The translations under genes were made by a program, and so were the position numbers. DNA of 64,000 nucleotides, taken from NCBI RefSeq assembly GCF_009828925.2, contig NZ_WUTY02000001.1:620001-684000 (forward strand), given 5' to 3'. A model generated the notes under the pieces. It saw only the letters and a program-made list of their open reading frames with translations. It had not been told where the DNA came from and did not search any database. The DNA is from Methylicorpusculum oleiharenae (GTDB lineage: Bacteria > Pseudomonadota > Gammaproteobacteria > Methylococcales > Methylomonadaceae). Shown here in pieces: positions 1 through 8,315 of this stretch. Within the stretch, counting starts at the first letter, position 1; each line of letters starts with the position of its first letter.

Positions 1-118
1 GATGGACAGCAGAGGCATGCTGCCGTCAAGCCCCCATGGATGGGTTTACGGCGTTCCTCGCAAGGCTTATGCCAACCCTCAAAACTACATTAAAAAGTTC
101 AAACTGAGAATTGCTTAA
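1..118 (+). repeat. Interspersed repeat family A, copy 1
   Basis: An intergenic repeat with a short inverted segment (GGCATGCTGCCGTCAAG type), then CCATGGATGGGTTTACGG and TTCCTCGCAAGGCTTA, ending in a motif like TTCAAACTGAGAATTGCT. Closely related sequence is at 62409-62575 and 63868-63986, with shorter pieces at 28866-28933 (opposite strand) and 63303-63346. No transposase accompanies any copy, so it behaves like a non-autonomous or REP/MITE-like element. The remaining bases up to the gene at 227 hold nothing else I recognise. Confidence 0.7.
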
Positions 119-226
119 ATATTCCAAGCGGTCGCCACATCTTTCCTTTATTCCAATGGCAAGAATCAATCGCGAAAATCGGCTAGGAAAACATCAGCTT
201 AAAGATACAAAGGTCTGGAAAATGAG

Positions 227-817
227 ATGGGAATAAAACAACTCATCCCTAAACACTTCATATTGATAATCCTTGGGGTAACGAGAACGGTGTTGGCAAA
301 TGATTTAATAATTGATGACCGAAAAAGTGGCAGTCTGAAATCCAACCTGGGCATAGAATGGCGAGTGGTCACCGACCGGGTAATGGGCGGAATTTCCAGC
401 GGCACGCTCACCCTGGATAGATACAGAGGAAGGGACTGCCTACGGATGCAAGGGGACGTCTCAACTGAGAACAACGGTGGTTTTGTGCAAATAGCTTTGT
501 CATTGTCTGATCAAGACCACTTCGATGCATCAATTTTTGCCGGCATTGTCATAGAAGTAGCCGGCAACAACGAAGAATACAACCTGCATTTACGCACTTC
601 AGACCTTGAATTCCCCTGGCAATCCTATCGTGCCAGCTTCAAAGCCACCCGCGACTGGCAAACCTTCCGCATTCCTTTTGCCGATTTGGTTGCCTATAAA
701 ACAACACAGAAATTCCGCCCGGATAAACTGATACGTATCGGACTGGTGGGTATCGGGCGAGACTTTATGGCCGATCTATGCCTCGCCTCTATCCTTTTTT
801 ATAGTGAGGATAATTAG
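227..817 (+). CDS. CIA30-family exported protein
   Basis: A 196-residue protein that starts with a hydrophobic, signal-like segment (about residues 8-24, ending near VLAND). The mature part resembles the CIA30 (complex I intermediate-associated protein 30) beta-sandwich fold: W(R)VVTDRVMGGISSG near the start, a GGFVQI strand in the middle, and a late WQTFRIPFADL strand. In mitochondria CIA30 helps assemble NADH dehydrogenase; bacterial members have no settled function, and this one appears exported, so a carbohydrate or ligand-binding role is as likely. The stop codon touches the start of the next gene, so the two are almost certainly cotranscribed and translationally coupled. Confidence 0.7.
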   Translation: MGIKQLIPKHFILIILGVTRTVLANDLIIDDRKSGSLKSNLGIEWRVVTDRVMGGISSGTLTLDRYRGRDCLRMQGDVSTENNGGFVQIALSLSDQDHFDASIFAGIVIEVAGNNEEYNLHLRTSDLEFPWQSYRASFKATRDWQTFRIPFADLVAYKTTQKFRPDKLIRIGLVGIGRDFMADLCLASILFYSEDN

Positions 818-1258
818 ATGCCTTATACCTTTTCCCGAATCCTATTCGTCAGTTTACTGGGCATGGCTTCCTGCACACAGGAATTACCGCAAACACTCGA
901 AACCATCGCTGATGCGAGAATTCACAAAGCTAAATTCATTGATAGGGGTGAGCCGGGTGATTCGGTAGGCGATATCCTGGCATTCGACCAACCCTTACTA
1001 AACAAAAAGGCTGAACAGATCGGGAACAATAGCGGCACGTGCATACGCACACGCACGGGCCACAGCTTTCAATGCCAATGGACCTTGACCCTGAAAAACG
1101 GCAGCATCCAGGTGGCAGGCCGGGAACTTGATGAAGGGGCGTCAGAGATAGCGATTGTTGGTGGCACAGGCCGATACGCGGGCATCAGCGGGCAAATGGA
1201 ATCCGTCAACAATGGAGATGGTACTTTTACACAAACTTTGCACTATTGGATTAGATAA
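818..1258 (+). CDS. Lipoprotein with allene oxide cyclase-like barrel
   Basis: A 146-residue protein whose ATG follows the upstream stop codon without a gap. The N-terminus carries a lipobox-like LLGMASC (Cys about residue 19), suggesting a lipoprotein. The C-terminal half has the strand pattern of the allene oxide cyclase/dirigent barrel, notably AIVGGTGRYAGISGQ followed by the terminal TFTQTLHYWI strand. Plant members cyclise or bind hydrophobic ligands; bacterial members are uncharacterised. The TAG-ATG junction with the CIA30-like gene suggests that the two products work together in the envelope. No catalytic residues can be assigned from the sequence alone. Confidence 0.65.
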   Translation: MPYTFSRILFVSLLGMASCTQELPQTLETIADARIHKAKFIDRGEPGDSVGDILAFDQPLLNKKAEQIGNNSGTCIRTRTGHSFQCQWTLTLKNGSIQVAGRELDEGASEIAIVGGTGRYAGISGQMESVNNGDGTFTQTLHYWIR

Positions 1259-1279
1259 CTGAAGTTTCCTAAAAACGCA

Positions 1280-1555
1280 TCAAGCCATCCTTTGTGCCCA
1301 AGGATACAGACTTTGATTGGCTTTTGCGGCATGATCGAAGTGCGTTTCACAGCCAAAAATACGCTGACCCACTTTGGAGTTGATAAAGTCATCCACGGCG
1401 ACCCACAAACGGGCATCGGTCAGTGGCGAGGGAATAAGATCCATAGACTTGACCTTAGCTGTTGCCAGGGCAGCGTCGAGAAAGCCCTAAAGGTAAAAAA
1501 AGCTTCTGCTTGATCTCAATACCGAACCGGGACACCTTACCCGCACAGGAAATTG
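1280..1555 (-). pseudogene. Remnant of a DDE transposase (C-terminal part)
   Basis: Read on the minus strand, this stretch encodes the end of a transposase: DDFINSKVGQRIFGCETHFD, then HAAKANQSLYPWAQRMA and a TGA stop at 1280. Upstream, a matching segment (CAGKVSRFGIEIKQKLF) is in a different frame, so there is at least one frameshift near 1470. The N-terminal part is missing. I recognise this as part of an IS transposase family common in methanotrophs but do not name the family. No clear terminal inverted repeats were found. The roughly 290 bases from here to the next gene hold nothing else recognisable. Confidence 0.65.
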
Positions 1556-1844
1556 GACGCTATCGACGAGATGAAGAGGACGATAATGGCGAGTAACGTT
1601 TAGATAAACAACGAAGACTGCTCTAGACCGAGATCAGTATCGGAAAAAAGCGCTTACGCTTAGAGAGGACGTAAAAGATCACTTAGAATAAACATGAATG
1701 AGGTCTCTTTATTCGTATATTCAATGACTTAGAAACAGACACGACACCCCAAAACAGGACCCCATTCACCTATAAGTTATTGTTTTGAAAGCACGAGTAT
1801 ATACTAGTGGGTATTGCCTTGAAATAATTGGGAAACTTCAGTTT

Positions 1845-2717
1845 ATGAAATCAAAAGATTTAAAAGAGAACATTCCCGCCAAGAGAGTTTCGCTTGGACA
1901 CGCGCTTAAGAAAAATGAGAAAATCAAAAAAACTGTCAAGAAGGCTGCCGATGAACTTACATCGGTAAATGAAGTTTTAAAGCAAGAAAAAGTCTCTGTT
2001 CAGAGTATGAAACAGGCCATCATTCAGAATGAAGATATTGAACAAAAAGTTTCGAAAGCCGCAGTCGATTTGAAGTTGGTTAATATCAAGCTCACCGAAG
2101 AAATAGCTCAGCGAACTGTCATCGAATCCGAACTCGCCAAAACGAAGACCGACTTGGCCGAAGCGCGAGATGATTTTTCAAAAGCCCAGGTAAAAACGGA
2201 AGAAGCGCAACAAATTGCGCTTCAGGACGCACTTACAGGCCTTCCCAACCGAGTCTCATTTAAACAGGGTCTCGACCAGGGGTTGATCCAGGCAAAACGG
2301 CACAGTTGGGGACTCGCCGTCCTATTTATTGACATCGACAAATTCAAGAATATCAACGATTCTTATGGTCATGATATGGGCGATCAGGTGCTGTTGATGG
2401 TGGCAAATCGTTTAAAGTCTTTTGTACGCGATGAAGACATAGTCAGTCGCTGGGGGGGCGACGAATTTGTATGCCTGTTGTTCGAAGTCAAGCGAGAAGC
2501 CGACGTGACTCGCCTTGCAGAGCAGATGATAAATCGGATTGCCGAAGCGTGCGAGTTTGATGGGACAGTTCTTTCTATAAGAGTCAGTATCGGTATTGCC
2601 ATCTATCCCGCAGATGGAGATACGGCTGATGTTCTTTTCAAAAATGCCGATACAGCAATGTATAAAGCCAAGGTATCAGAGAAGCGTGTTGTGCTGTTCA
2701 GAGAATCGGGTGAGTGA
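1845..2717 (+). CDS. Coiled-coil GGDEF diguanylate cyclase
   Basis: Predicted to make cyclic di-GMP from two GTP. The first 120 residues are charged and helical, rich in Lys and Glu, and look like a long coiled coil without a membrane segment, so the protein should be cytoplasmic. The GGDEF domain follows: DALTGLPNR at about 129-136, FIDIDKFKNIND, and an intact GGDEF at 204-208. An RDED motif five residues before it (195-198) fits the RxxD inhibitory site for product feedback. The reading frame is open back to a TTG at 1785, but the ATG at 1845 is the better start because the intervening residues do not resemble the coil. Confidence 0.8.
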   Translation: MKSKDLKENIPAKRVSLGHALKKNEKIKKTVKKAADELTSVNEVLKQEKVSVQSMKQAIIQNEDIEQKVSKAAVDLKLVNIKLTEEIAQRTVIESELAKTKTDLAEARDDFSKAQVKTEEAQQIALQDALTGLPNRVSFKQGLDQGLIQAKRHSWGLAVLFIDIDKFKNINDSYGHDMGDQVLLMVANRLKSFVRDEDIVSRWGGDEFVCLLFEVKREADVTRLAEQMINRIAEACEFDGTVLSIRVSIGIAIYPADGDTADVLFKNADTAMYKAKVSEKRVVLFRESGE

Positions 2718-2794
2718 AATGCGGGTTAACAAAGCGTGTAGCCGGTTGGTTCCATTTTTTTAGAAACCCAACAATTAACGCCATGGCCTTGAAA

Positions 2795-2870
2795 TGATAG
2801 GGTTAGAGGAGACCGAAGACACCGTCTCCGTCTTCCCACAGAACCGTGCGTACGGGCGCGTACCAAACTT
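2795..2870 (-). mobile_element. Possible 3' end of a degraded group II intron
   Basis: On the minus strand this region reads GTACGCACGGTTCTGTGG followed by a hairpin with GAAGAC/GTCTTC arms. That resembles the 3' strand of domain V and the domain VI stem of bacterial group II introns. The left half of domain V is not convincing and no reverse transcriptase gene is present, so this would be a decayed remnant. The neighbouring 2890-3136 stretch has open frames on both strands but no recognisable protein. Confidence 0.35.
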
Positions 2871-3136
2871 CACCTAAGTTAGACTCATGAGTCACGTCGA
2901 ACCAGTGTGCTGGCTTTTGGTCGGATCGAATGGCTTGGCCTTTACCCTTGATAAACCAATCATTAGGCTAAGCTCTGAACACCGCCCCGCCGTGCTTAGC
3001 GCCCTCCAATTGCGGCCTGTAAAGGCAACAGCAAAAGTCAACTTGGCAAGTGGATAATTGTCGCAGGCCCCTGGCGGCTGGGGATTTTCGCATAATCCTA
3101 TGGAACTTTGCCGGCGTTTATATCTGTATTTACTAT

Positions 3137-5461
3137 TCAAGCGATAGTGATACTCCGATTTTGAAGCAACACGCCCATTTCCGCCGCTGAAACCGGTTTA
3201 CTGAAAAGATATCCCTGGACCAGATCGCATTGCTGGTCACGTAAAAAACGGAGTTGCTCCATAGTTTCTACACCTTCAGCTATAACGCAAAGCCCAAGTT
3301 CATGCGCCAGACTGATGATCGCCCGCACAATAGCCGCATCCTCTGCGTCGGAAGGTATATTACATATGAAAGATCGGTCTATTTTTAATTTATCAACGGC
3401 AAACCTCTTAAGATAGGCCAACGAAGAATACCCGGTACCGAAATCATCAATGGATAGCTTAATCCCGGCGGACTTCAAAGCCTGCAAAGTAGCAATAGTG
3501 GTTTCCGCTTCGCTCATGACTATACTTTCGGTCAGCTCCAATTCCAGCCAGGATGCGTCGAGACCGTAATCCTTTAAAGCATCAGCGATAGTTTCCCGTA
3601 AATCACGCCGGCGGAACTGCAGGGCGGAAAGATTAACAGCCATAACAACCGGCGCCAGGCCCTGACGCTGCCATAGCGCATTTTGACGGCAGGCCTCGCG
3701 TAACACCCAAGCGCCGATAGGCACAATCAAACCGGTATCCTCAGCCAAAGAAATGAATTTGCCGGGCAGGACCAGACCCAAATCAGGGTGCCGCCAGCGT
3801 AATAAAGCTTCCATACCCGTTAATCTGCCATTTTCGGAATCTATCTCAGGTTGATAAAACAGCTCAAACTGGCCTTGTTCCAAAGCACGGCGTAACTGAC
3901 TTTCCAAAGACATGCGTTCCATTGTTTCCGTATTCATGCCGACAGTAAAAAATTCGTAATTGTCACGTCCATTTTGCTTAGCACTGTACATAGCGGTATC
4001 GGCATTTTTCAACAGCGTGTCGAAATCATTTCCATCTTCCGGAAACAGGGCAATTCCGATACTGGTGGTGACAGTCAGCTCATATCCATCACAGTTAAAC
4101 GGGGAACGCAGACTATCAAGAATTTTTCGCGCTATGACGGCAGAATCCTCCGCCTCACTGATCGCTGGTTGCACGAGAACAAATTCATCCCCACCCACAC
4201 GCGCCACCGTATCGGCTTCGCGCAAGGCCTGAACCATCCGTTCCCCTACCTGGATCAGCAAATTATCGCCAACGCCGTGTCCCATTGAATCATTGATGAG
4301 CTTAAAACGATCCAGGTCGAGAAACATCACGGCAACATGTTTATTCTCGCGCCGCGCCATGCTGATAGCCTGCTCCAGCCTGTCGCGCAGCAAAACCCGA
4401 TTAGGCAATTGAGTCAGGGGGTCGTAGTGCGCGAGAAAAGCAATGTAGTCGGAGTCGGCTTTAGCTTCAGTAATGTCTGAAAAAATTCCGATGTAATTAA
4501 CAATACGCCCCCCTCCGTCTTTTACCGTGCTGATCGACAGCCATTCGGTATAAATTTCGCCATTTTTACGGCGGTTCCACACTTCGCCCTGCCAACGTCC
4601 TTGTTCCAGTAACGACTGCCAGACTTCCTGGTAAAAATCAGGTCCATGACGGCCGGATTGGAGCAGGCGCGGATTACGCCCCATCACTTCCGAGCTGGAG
4701 TAACCGGTAATCCGATAAAAAGCGTTGTTGGCTGAAACAATATTATTGTCGGTATCGGTGATGAGAATGGCGTCCAAGGCATTATCAAAAACTTGCTTTG
4801 CCAAAATGAGTTGTTTCTCGGCCTTGCGCTGCTCGGTAATGTTTCGCATCAAAGCCCACATTTCCAATGGCTGGCCGATTTCGTTACGGCGCAGAATAAA
4901 CTGGGCCATTACCTGAACGAATTGACCATCAATACGTTGAAGTTCCAGTTCAACTTCGCGAGTAAATCCTCGCACCAGAAGTTCATCCAGTACCAATTTT
5001 TTCAGCCGCGCAAGGAATTCAGGCTTAATCAAATCGCTCAAGGTAAGGAATTGCAACATTTCTGTAGACTGATAGCCGATCAAATCCAGAAAAGCCAAGT
5101 TGCACTCCAAAATTCGGTCATTGTCGACTCTGGCGCTAACCAGGTTATCCGTTTTCATGGCGACTCCGCCGCCGGCGCCTGTGATGGACATGGGTATCTG
5201 GCTTAGAGTAAACAATACCTGATAGCGATCCTGCACCTCACGCAATGCCGCTTCGGCCCGGATTGACCGGCCGCATTTCAATAATGCTTCTTCCAGGATG
5301 GCCGGATTTATTGGCTTCACGACATATTTGTCTACGCCTAGATCGATGGCGCGTTGAAAATAGTGCGGTTCCTCAAAAGCGGTAGTAATGACAATGGGTA
5401 TATCCGGACTAATGGCTCTAATCGCTTCGCACATTTTCAGCCCATCCATTACGGGCATCAA
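3137..5461 (-). CDS. REC(truncated)-PAS-PAS-GGDEF-EAL protein
   Basis: A 774-residue signalling protein. The domains are the C-terminal half of a response-regulator receiver (residues 1-70, with KPINPA as the conserved Lys loop), two PAS domains (about 85-215 and 225-345), GGDEF (about 345-505, motif GGDEF with an upstream READ inhibitory site) and EAL (about 520-765, with EALLRWRHP, ELTESIV, DDFGTGYSSLAYLK and AEGVET). Both catalytic motifs look intact, so it could make or cleave c-di-GMP. The frame begins at TTG/ATG just after the phospho-acceptor segment VVTDI; codons upstream continue the receiver for about ten residues and then hit TAG, so the first half of the receiver is missing. It may be a 5'-truncated gene, and expression is uncertain. 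Confidence 0.75.
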   Translation of the reverse strand: MMPVMDGLKMCEAIRAISPDIPIVITTAFEEPHYFQRAIDLGVDKYVVKPINPAILEEALLKCGRSIRAEAALREVQDRYQVLFTLSQIPMSITGAGGGVAMKTDNLVSARVDNDRILECNLAFLDLIGYQSTEMLQFLTLSDLIKPEFLARLKKLVLDELLVRGFTREVELELQRIDGQFVQVMAQFILRRNEIGQPLEMWALMRNITEQRKAEKQLILAKQVFDNALDAILITDTDNNIVSANNAFYRITGYSSSEVMGRNPRLLQSGRHGPDFYQEVWQSLLEQGRWQGEVWNRRKNGEIYTEWLSISTVKDGGGRIVNYIGIFSDITEAKADSDYIAFLAHYDPLTQLPNRVLLRDRLEQAISMARRENKHVAVMFLDLDRFKLINDSMGHGVGDNLLIQVGERMVQALREADTVARVGGDEFVLVQPAISEAEDSAVIARKILDSLRSPFNCDGYELTVTTSIGIALFPEDGNDFDTLLKNADTAMYSAKQNGRDNYEFFTVGMNTETMERMSLESQLRRALEQGQFELFYQPEIDSENGRLTGMEALLRWRHPDLGLVLPGKFISLAEDTGLIVPIGAWVLREACRQNALWQRQGLAPVVMAVNLSALQFRRRDLRETIADALKDYGLDASWLELELTESIVMSEAETTIATLQALKSAGIKLSIDDFGTGYSSLAYLKRFAVDKLKIDRSFICNIPSDAEDAAIVRAIISLAHELGLCVIAEGVETMEQLRFLRDQQCDLVQGYLFSKPVSAAEMGVLLQNRSITIA

Positions 5462-5688
5462 AATATCGGTAACGACAATATCCGGTTTGCGGCGCTAAAA
5501 ATAATTAGAGATAAACGTTGCGGGCCAATTCATTTGAGGGGGCGAAACAACCTGAATAGCCATACGTTCTATATTATTACGTCTAGGTTACAAAGGGTGG
5601 CGCTATTAAAATGTCTTTACCCTACCTTATGACAGTCTAATGCCGCCACATAAAAAGAGTCAGTGTAGCTCTGCTACCGAATACCCTC

Positions 5689-6105
5689 TCAAGTTTTATC
5701 CAATCGGGCTTTTAGAGCATATTTTTCACGATCGATTTCTCCCCGGGTACGAACACCCAATCGGCGTAATAAAGGTAAGGGAGGACACCAACCTTGTAAG
5801 CCATGCAGCAAAAGAAAGGGCAACACAATCCCTGGCAAAAATAACCATTTTCGATTGGCCGTTAGCCCGAGAATCAGGCCGGTTAGGGCTAAAGTTGATG
5901 CATTGACTTCAAGCAACCTCTCGATGTCCCATTCTTTATCCAACGATTGAATACGTTCTAAAGTCTCCGCCTGACTTTTGTCTTTGTATAGATGAATATT
6001 GAGATCCGTTTGGTGATCTATTGCTGCATTTACATGGGCAGCGGTAGATTTACGAACTCGATCCGGGCTTGATTTTGTTGAATCTTCAGCTTTGAATACT
6101 GACAT
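5689..6105 (-). CDS. DUF2892-type small membrane protein
   Basis: A 138-residue protein with a charged N-terminal half (about 1-65, likely cytoplasmic) followed by two closely spaced hydrophobic stretches (about 70-105). It ends in the signature CPPLPLLRRLGVRTRGEIDR, which is typical of the YgaP-like transmembrane family (DUF2892). The family is thought to form small inner-membrane helical hairpins; its role is unknown. GGAG lies a few bases before the ATG at 6105. The gene stands alone, between the truncated c-di-GMP gene and a repeat. Confidence 0.7.
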   Translation of the reverse strand: MSVFKAEDSTKSSPDRVRKSTAAHVNAAIDHQTDLNIHLYKDKSQAETLERIQSLDKEWDIERLLEVNASTLALTGLILGLTANRKWLFLPGIVLPFLLLHGLQGWCPPLPLLRRLGVRTRGEIDREKYALKARLDKT

Positions 6106-6144
6106 GATGCTTCTCCAATTACTTCTGAATCTATAGATAATTTG

Positions 6145-6232
6145 TATCTACTCACCCACTTTGAATTGAGGCCATAGGCGCTTGATTTCAAAGGAATCAA
6201 GCACCTACACCCAATAATAAAGGGTGGAGGTA
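6145..6232 (+). repeat. Interspersed repeat family D, short copy
   Basis: Contains TACTCACCCACTTTGAATTG and GCTTGATTTCAAAGGAATC. A longer related copy is at 46777-46925, where the same beginning and end flank extra sequence. Inverted partial copies are at 42936-43005 and 24018-24050. It sits between two minus-strand genes. Confidence 0.55.
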
Positions 6233-6247
6233 AGCAGATACGTTAAT

Positions 6248-6622
6248 TTAACGCTTCAGATTCTTTGCGCAACGCCAATGGGCGGCATTAAAGTCGACTT
6301 CAGCGATAGCTTCTTTTTCCATACAAAGCCAATACTTGGCCGGCTTCAATTCCGTTTTACACGCAGCAGAAAGCGGCACTATCGGGGCCGTTCCTGTTTC
6401 TTTGTCTTTTTCCTGATGTTCGAAGCGCTGAGTGGCGCGTAAGCAGATATCGTAGGCCTCACTTTGCATATCTGCAGCGTTGCCATCGGTATTTTTCGGG
6501 GCCATTCGTGATTCGGTTTCAGAAGGCTCGACCGGTTTATTTTGAGGGCCGTTAGGCAAGTCAGCCTTACAAAGTAGGGGCATAGTGATGATCAGAATAA
6601 ATCCTGCAATTAATTTACGCAT
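6248..6622 (-). CDS. Exported hypothetical protein, Cys-rich C-terminus
   Basis: A 124-residue protein with a clear signal peptide (MRKLIAGFILIITMPLLCKA). The mature part begins with a low-complexity, Pro/Glu/Asn-rich linker (about 22-50). It continues as a helical domain with four Cys (residues about 60-120: YDICLRA, SAACKTEL, YWLCMEKE, HWRCAKN) spaced as if to form two disulfides in the periplasm. I do not recognise the family. A purine-rich AGAGGAG-like site precedes the ATG. It stands alone with no obvious partner. Confidence 0.6.
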   Translation of the reverse strand: MRKLIAGFILIITMPLLCKADLPNGPQNKPVEPSETESRMAPKNTDGNAADMQSEAYDICLRATQRFEHQEKDKETGTAPIVPLSAACKTELKPAKYWLCMEKEAIAEVDFNAAHWRCAKNLKR

Positions 6623-7050
6623 GTTAGAACTCCTCTAAGAACGGTTTTTCAAGGAAAATCGATTACACGGTATGTATATGCCTGCTGCTCAATACAGTCT
6701 GTACGCTTATTCACATAGCGTCGGTAGTGTGCAGAATTTGTGTTAATCGATAAAGGTTGAAACGAGGGCTTTTCGGGTTTTCTCTTGGGGAGGATGGGTT
6801 CGAGAGCCCTTTACATTGGGCCTCGGTACCGAATTGCGCCATAAATACGGGCAAAGAGAAAACCCCGCAATTTGCGCCGCCTGGCCGCTAGACAACAGGC
6901 CTTTTTCTTACAACTTTCCCGCCAGCATCATTTGAATTTCCTGGGTGTCTATCCTGATACAGGGGGACGGTATCGGGTAACCGGATGTGTATCATTTGAA
7001 TGATTATTCCACTATCTTTAAATTGGAGGTCAGCTCAAGTAATACAGATT
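6623..7050. other. Gene-free interval of about 430 bases
   Basis: No supported open frame, RNA gene or clear repeat. The only structure I see is a G/C-rich patch near 6865-6915 with a run of T after a short inverted segment, which could be a weak terminator for either strand. It marks the left edge of the accessory region. Confidence 0.4.
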
Positions 7051-7227
7051 TTATTTCCTTGATATTTCCGGCGCCTCGCTGCCTTTGAAAAACATCCCAT
7101 TGTTTTCCCATAACACCGCGTATTGGCCCAAGCGGGATTTCTTATCCAAAGCATCGGCAACCGCTTGTTTTAAAGCCGCATGAATCATCAGGCTTTTTTC
7201 GGAAGGCTGTTTTTTGTTTGAGTTCAT
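7051..7227 (-). CDS. Small hypothetical protein in toxin-antitoxin region
   Basis: A 58-residue hydrophilic protein with an internal helix (SLMIHAALKQAVADALDKK) and the conserved-looking end RLGQYAVLWENN. The frame extends 12 residues further upstream, but the ATG at 7227 has a good ribosome site (GAGAGG seven bases before it) and is preferred. Small proteins of this sort often lie beside toxin-antitoxin genes; the function is unknown. It lies 40 bases downstream of the broken PIN toxin on the same strand and may be part of its transcript. Confidence 0.5.
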   Translation of the reverse strand: MNSNKKQPSEKSLMIHAALKQAVADALDKKSRLGQYAVLWENNGMFFKGSEAPEISRK

Positions 7228-7266
7228 GAGTTCGCCTCTCGTAATAAATGCCGCATGTTCCACTTA

Positions 7267-7664
7267 TCAAGTCAGTCGTTTAAAGTGCTCGTGTTGGCAA
7301 GCCTTTTCATCGAATGAATAGGTAAATACGCATCCCTGCTTTTTATTTAATTGGGCAATAAAATAATCAGAGAAATCGGCATTACCGATTTCATAATCCC
7401 GCAGGGCTAAACTGGCTTCTGAATGCGATGAGAACAGTAAATCCTGACATCCCAATACTGCTGCAAAATATCCAAAATCACCGCTTTGTCATAGCCGTAA
7501 GCTCGTTTGAGCACCCAGACAATTTCGCAGAGTGTAATCTCGTTGATAAATAGCCGGGTTTCGGTCGAACACTGTTCTTCGATCAAATCCGTCGCCAATT
7601 TCGATTGCTGTTCGTCATCTTGAACCAGATAGCGAACGATGACATTGGTATCCAAGCCGATCAA
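7267..7664 (-). pseudogene. PIN-domain toxin (VapC-like) broken by a frameshift
   Basis: The N-terminal part (7664 down to about 7455) begins MIGLDTNVIVRYLVQDDEQQ, with the first PIN aspartate at residue 5, and holds the internal acidic position in NEITLCEIVWVL. The second half (LGCQDLLFSSHSEASLALRD, then ADFSDYFIAQLN and FTYSFDEKA) is in another frame. The two halves join into one normal PIN domain of about 130 residues if a single base is restored near 7455-7460. The downstream half keeps the last acidic residues. The start overlaps the antitoxin stop by four bases (ATGA). Either the toxin is inactivated or the base is a sequencing error. Confidence 0.75.
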
Positions 7665-7888
7665 CGTTTTGCGCCTTCTAGCTGAATCGCGTTTTCCATG
7701 TCTTCAAGACTGACCGGATGAACCGGTCTGGGGGCAATGCCCTTCAGTCGTTTAATCGATTGTCCGCCCTGCTCCACCTGCTCATGTTCTTCAACCACCA
7801 CAAGGACTTTTACCTTGTTAACCGGCGGTGGAACGCCTAGCCAATTCAATTTGCCGTTCTCATAGAAGGCTTCGTAACTTTTTAACAT
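7661..7888 (-). CDS. Antitoxin partner of a VapC-like toxin
   Basis: A 75-residue protein beginning MLKSYEAFYENGKLNWLG, the N-terminal beta-hairpin pattern common in small antitoxins upstream of PIN toxins. It ends in an acidic/helical tail (SLEDMENAIQLEGAKR) that would wrap the toxin. The open frame reaches 7972, but those extra codons lie in a repeat; GAGGTAAACCC just before the ATG at 7888 decides the start. Its stop overlaps the toxin start. With the toxin frameshifted, this antitoxin may persist alone. Confidence 0.65.
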   Translation of the reverse strand: MLKSYEAFYENGKLNWLGVPPPVNKVKVLVVVEEHEQVEQGGQSIKRLKGIAPRPVHPVSLEDMENAIQLEGAKR

Positions 7889-7928
7889 GGGTTTACCTCT
7901 TGGGCATGCTCGCATCCTTGCAGACTGG

Positions 7929-7951
7929 ACCCCGGTAATCCCTGCCGGGGT
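7929..7951. repeat. Small GC-rich palindrome
   Basis: ACCCCGG at 7929-7935 pairs perfectly with CCGGGGT at 7945-7951 around a nine-base loop. It is part of a short interspersed-repeat type (GTCACCCCGGCAGGGAT on the other strand) common in proteobacteria. It lies where the promoter of the antitoxin gene should be. Confidence 0.55.
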
Positions 7952-7973
7952 GACGGGTTCATTGTTTTGCATC

Positions 7974-8249
7974 GTAAGCCAACGCGTTGGCCTTCAATTG
8001 TTGCGTTACGCGCTATCGAGCTAACCCAATCTTCACTATTTGGCCGATTTTGCGAGCCGTCGAGAGTGACGTCGTTCAGGCATACCCTCTGGGGCACGAA
8101 GGGATCGCCGGACCAATCCGCCGGGAGCGGATTAGCACTTGCCCGAAGGGAGCCGGGCAGTATCGTAGGTTGGGTTAGGCGCTAGCCGTAACCCAACGCG
8201 TTGACCTTCGATTGTTGGGTTACGCTCTATCGAGCTAACCCAACCTACA
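7974..8249. repeat. Two direct copies of an AACCCAAC-type repeat (family E)
   Basis: Copy 1 (7974-8030) reads GTAAGCCAACGCGTTGGCC through CTATCGAGCTAACCCAA. Copy 2 (about 8187-8249) reads GTAACCCAACGCGTTGACC through CTATCGAGCTAACCCAAC. A further half unit at 8165-8181 makes the second copy an inverted structure (GTAGGTTGGGTTA against TAACCCAACCTAC). About 150 bases of unassigned sequence lie between the copies. A related inverted unit is at 38489-38583. The open frames on both strands here are by-products of the repeat. Together with the palindrome at 7929, this accounts for most of the gene-free gap between hsdS and the antitoxin. Confidence 0.75.
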
Positions 8250-8315
8250 CTTTTTTGTTGCTTATGGCAGGCGGTTGACGGCTTAATTTAAAGGCATTCA
8301 CGGGTTGGATAAGCA

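Noticed and set aside
1292-1513. Plus-strand open frame of 73 codons
   Set aside because: It is the antisense of a transposase remnant clearly readable on the minus strand.
2892-3140. Minus-strand open frame of 82 codons
   Set aside because: No domain or ribosome site; lies next to a possible intron scar and is open on both strands.
7882-8185. Open frames on both strands upstream of the antitoxin
   Set aside because: They are made by the family E repeats and a GC-rich palindrome.
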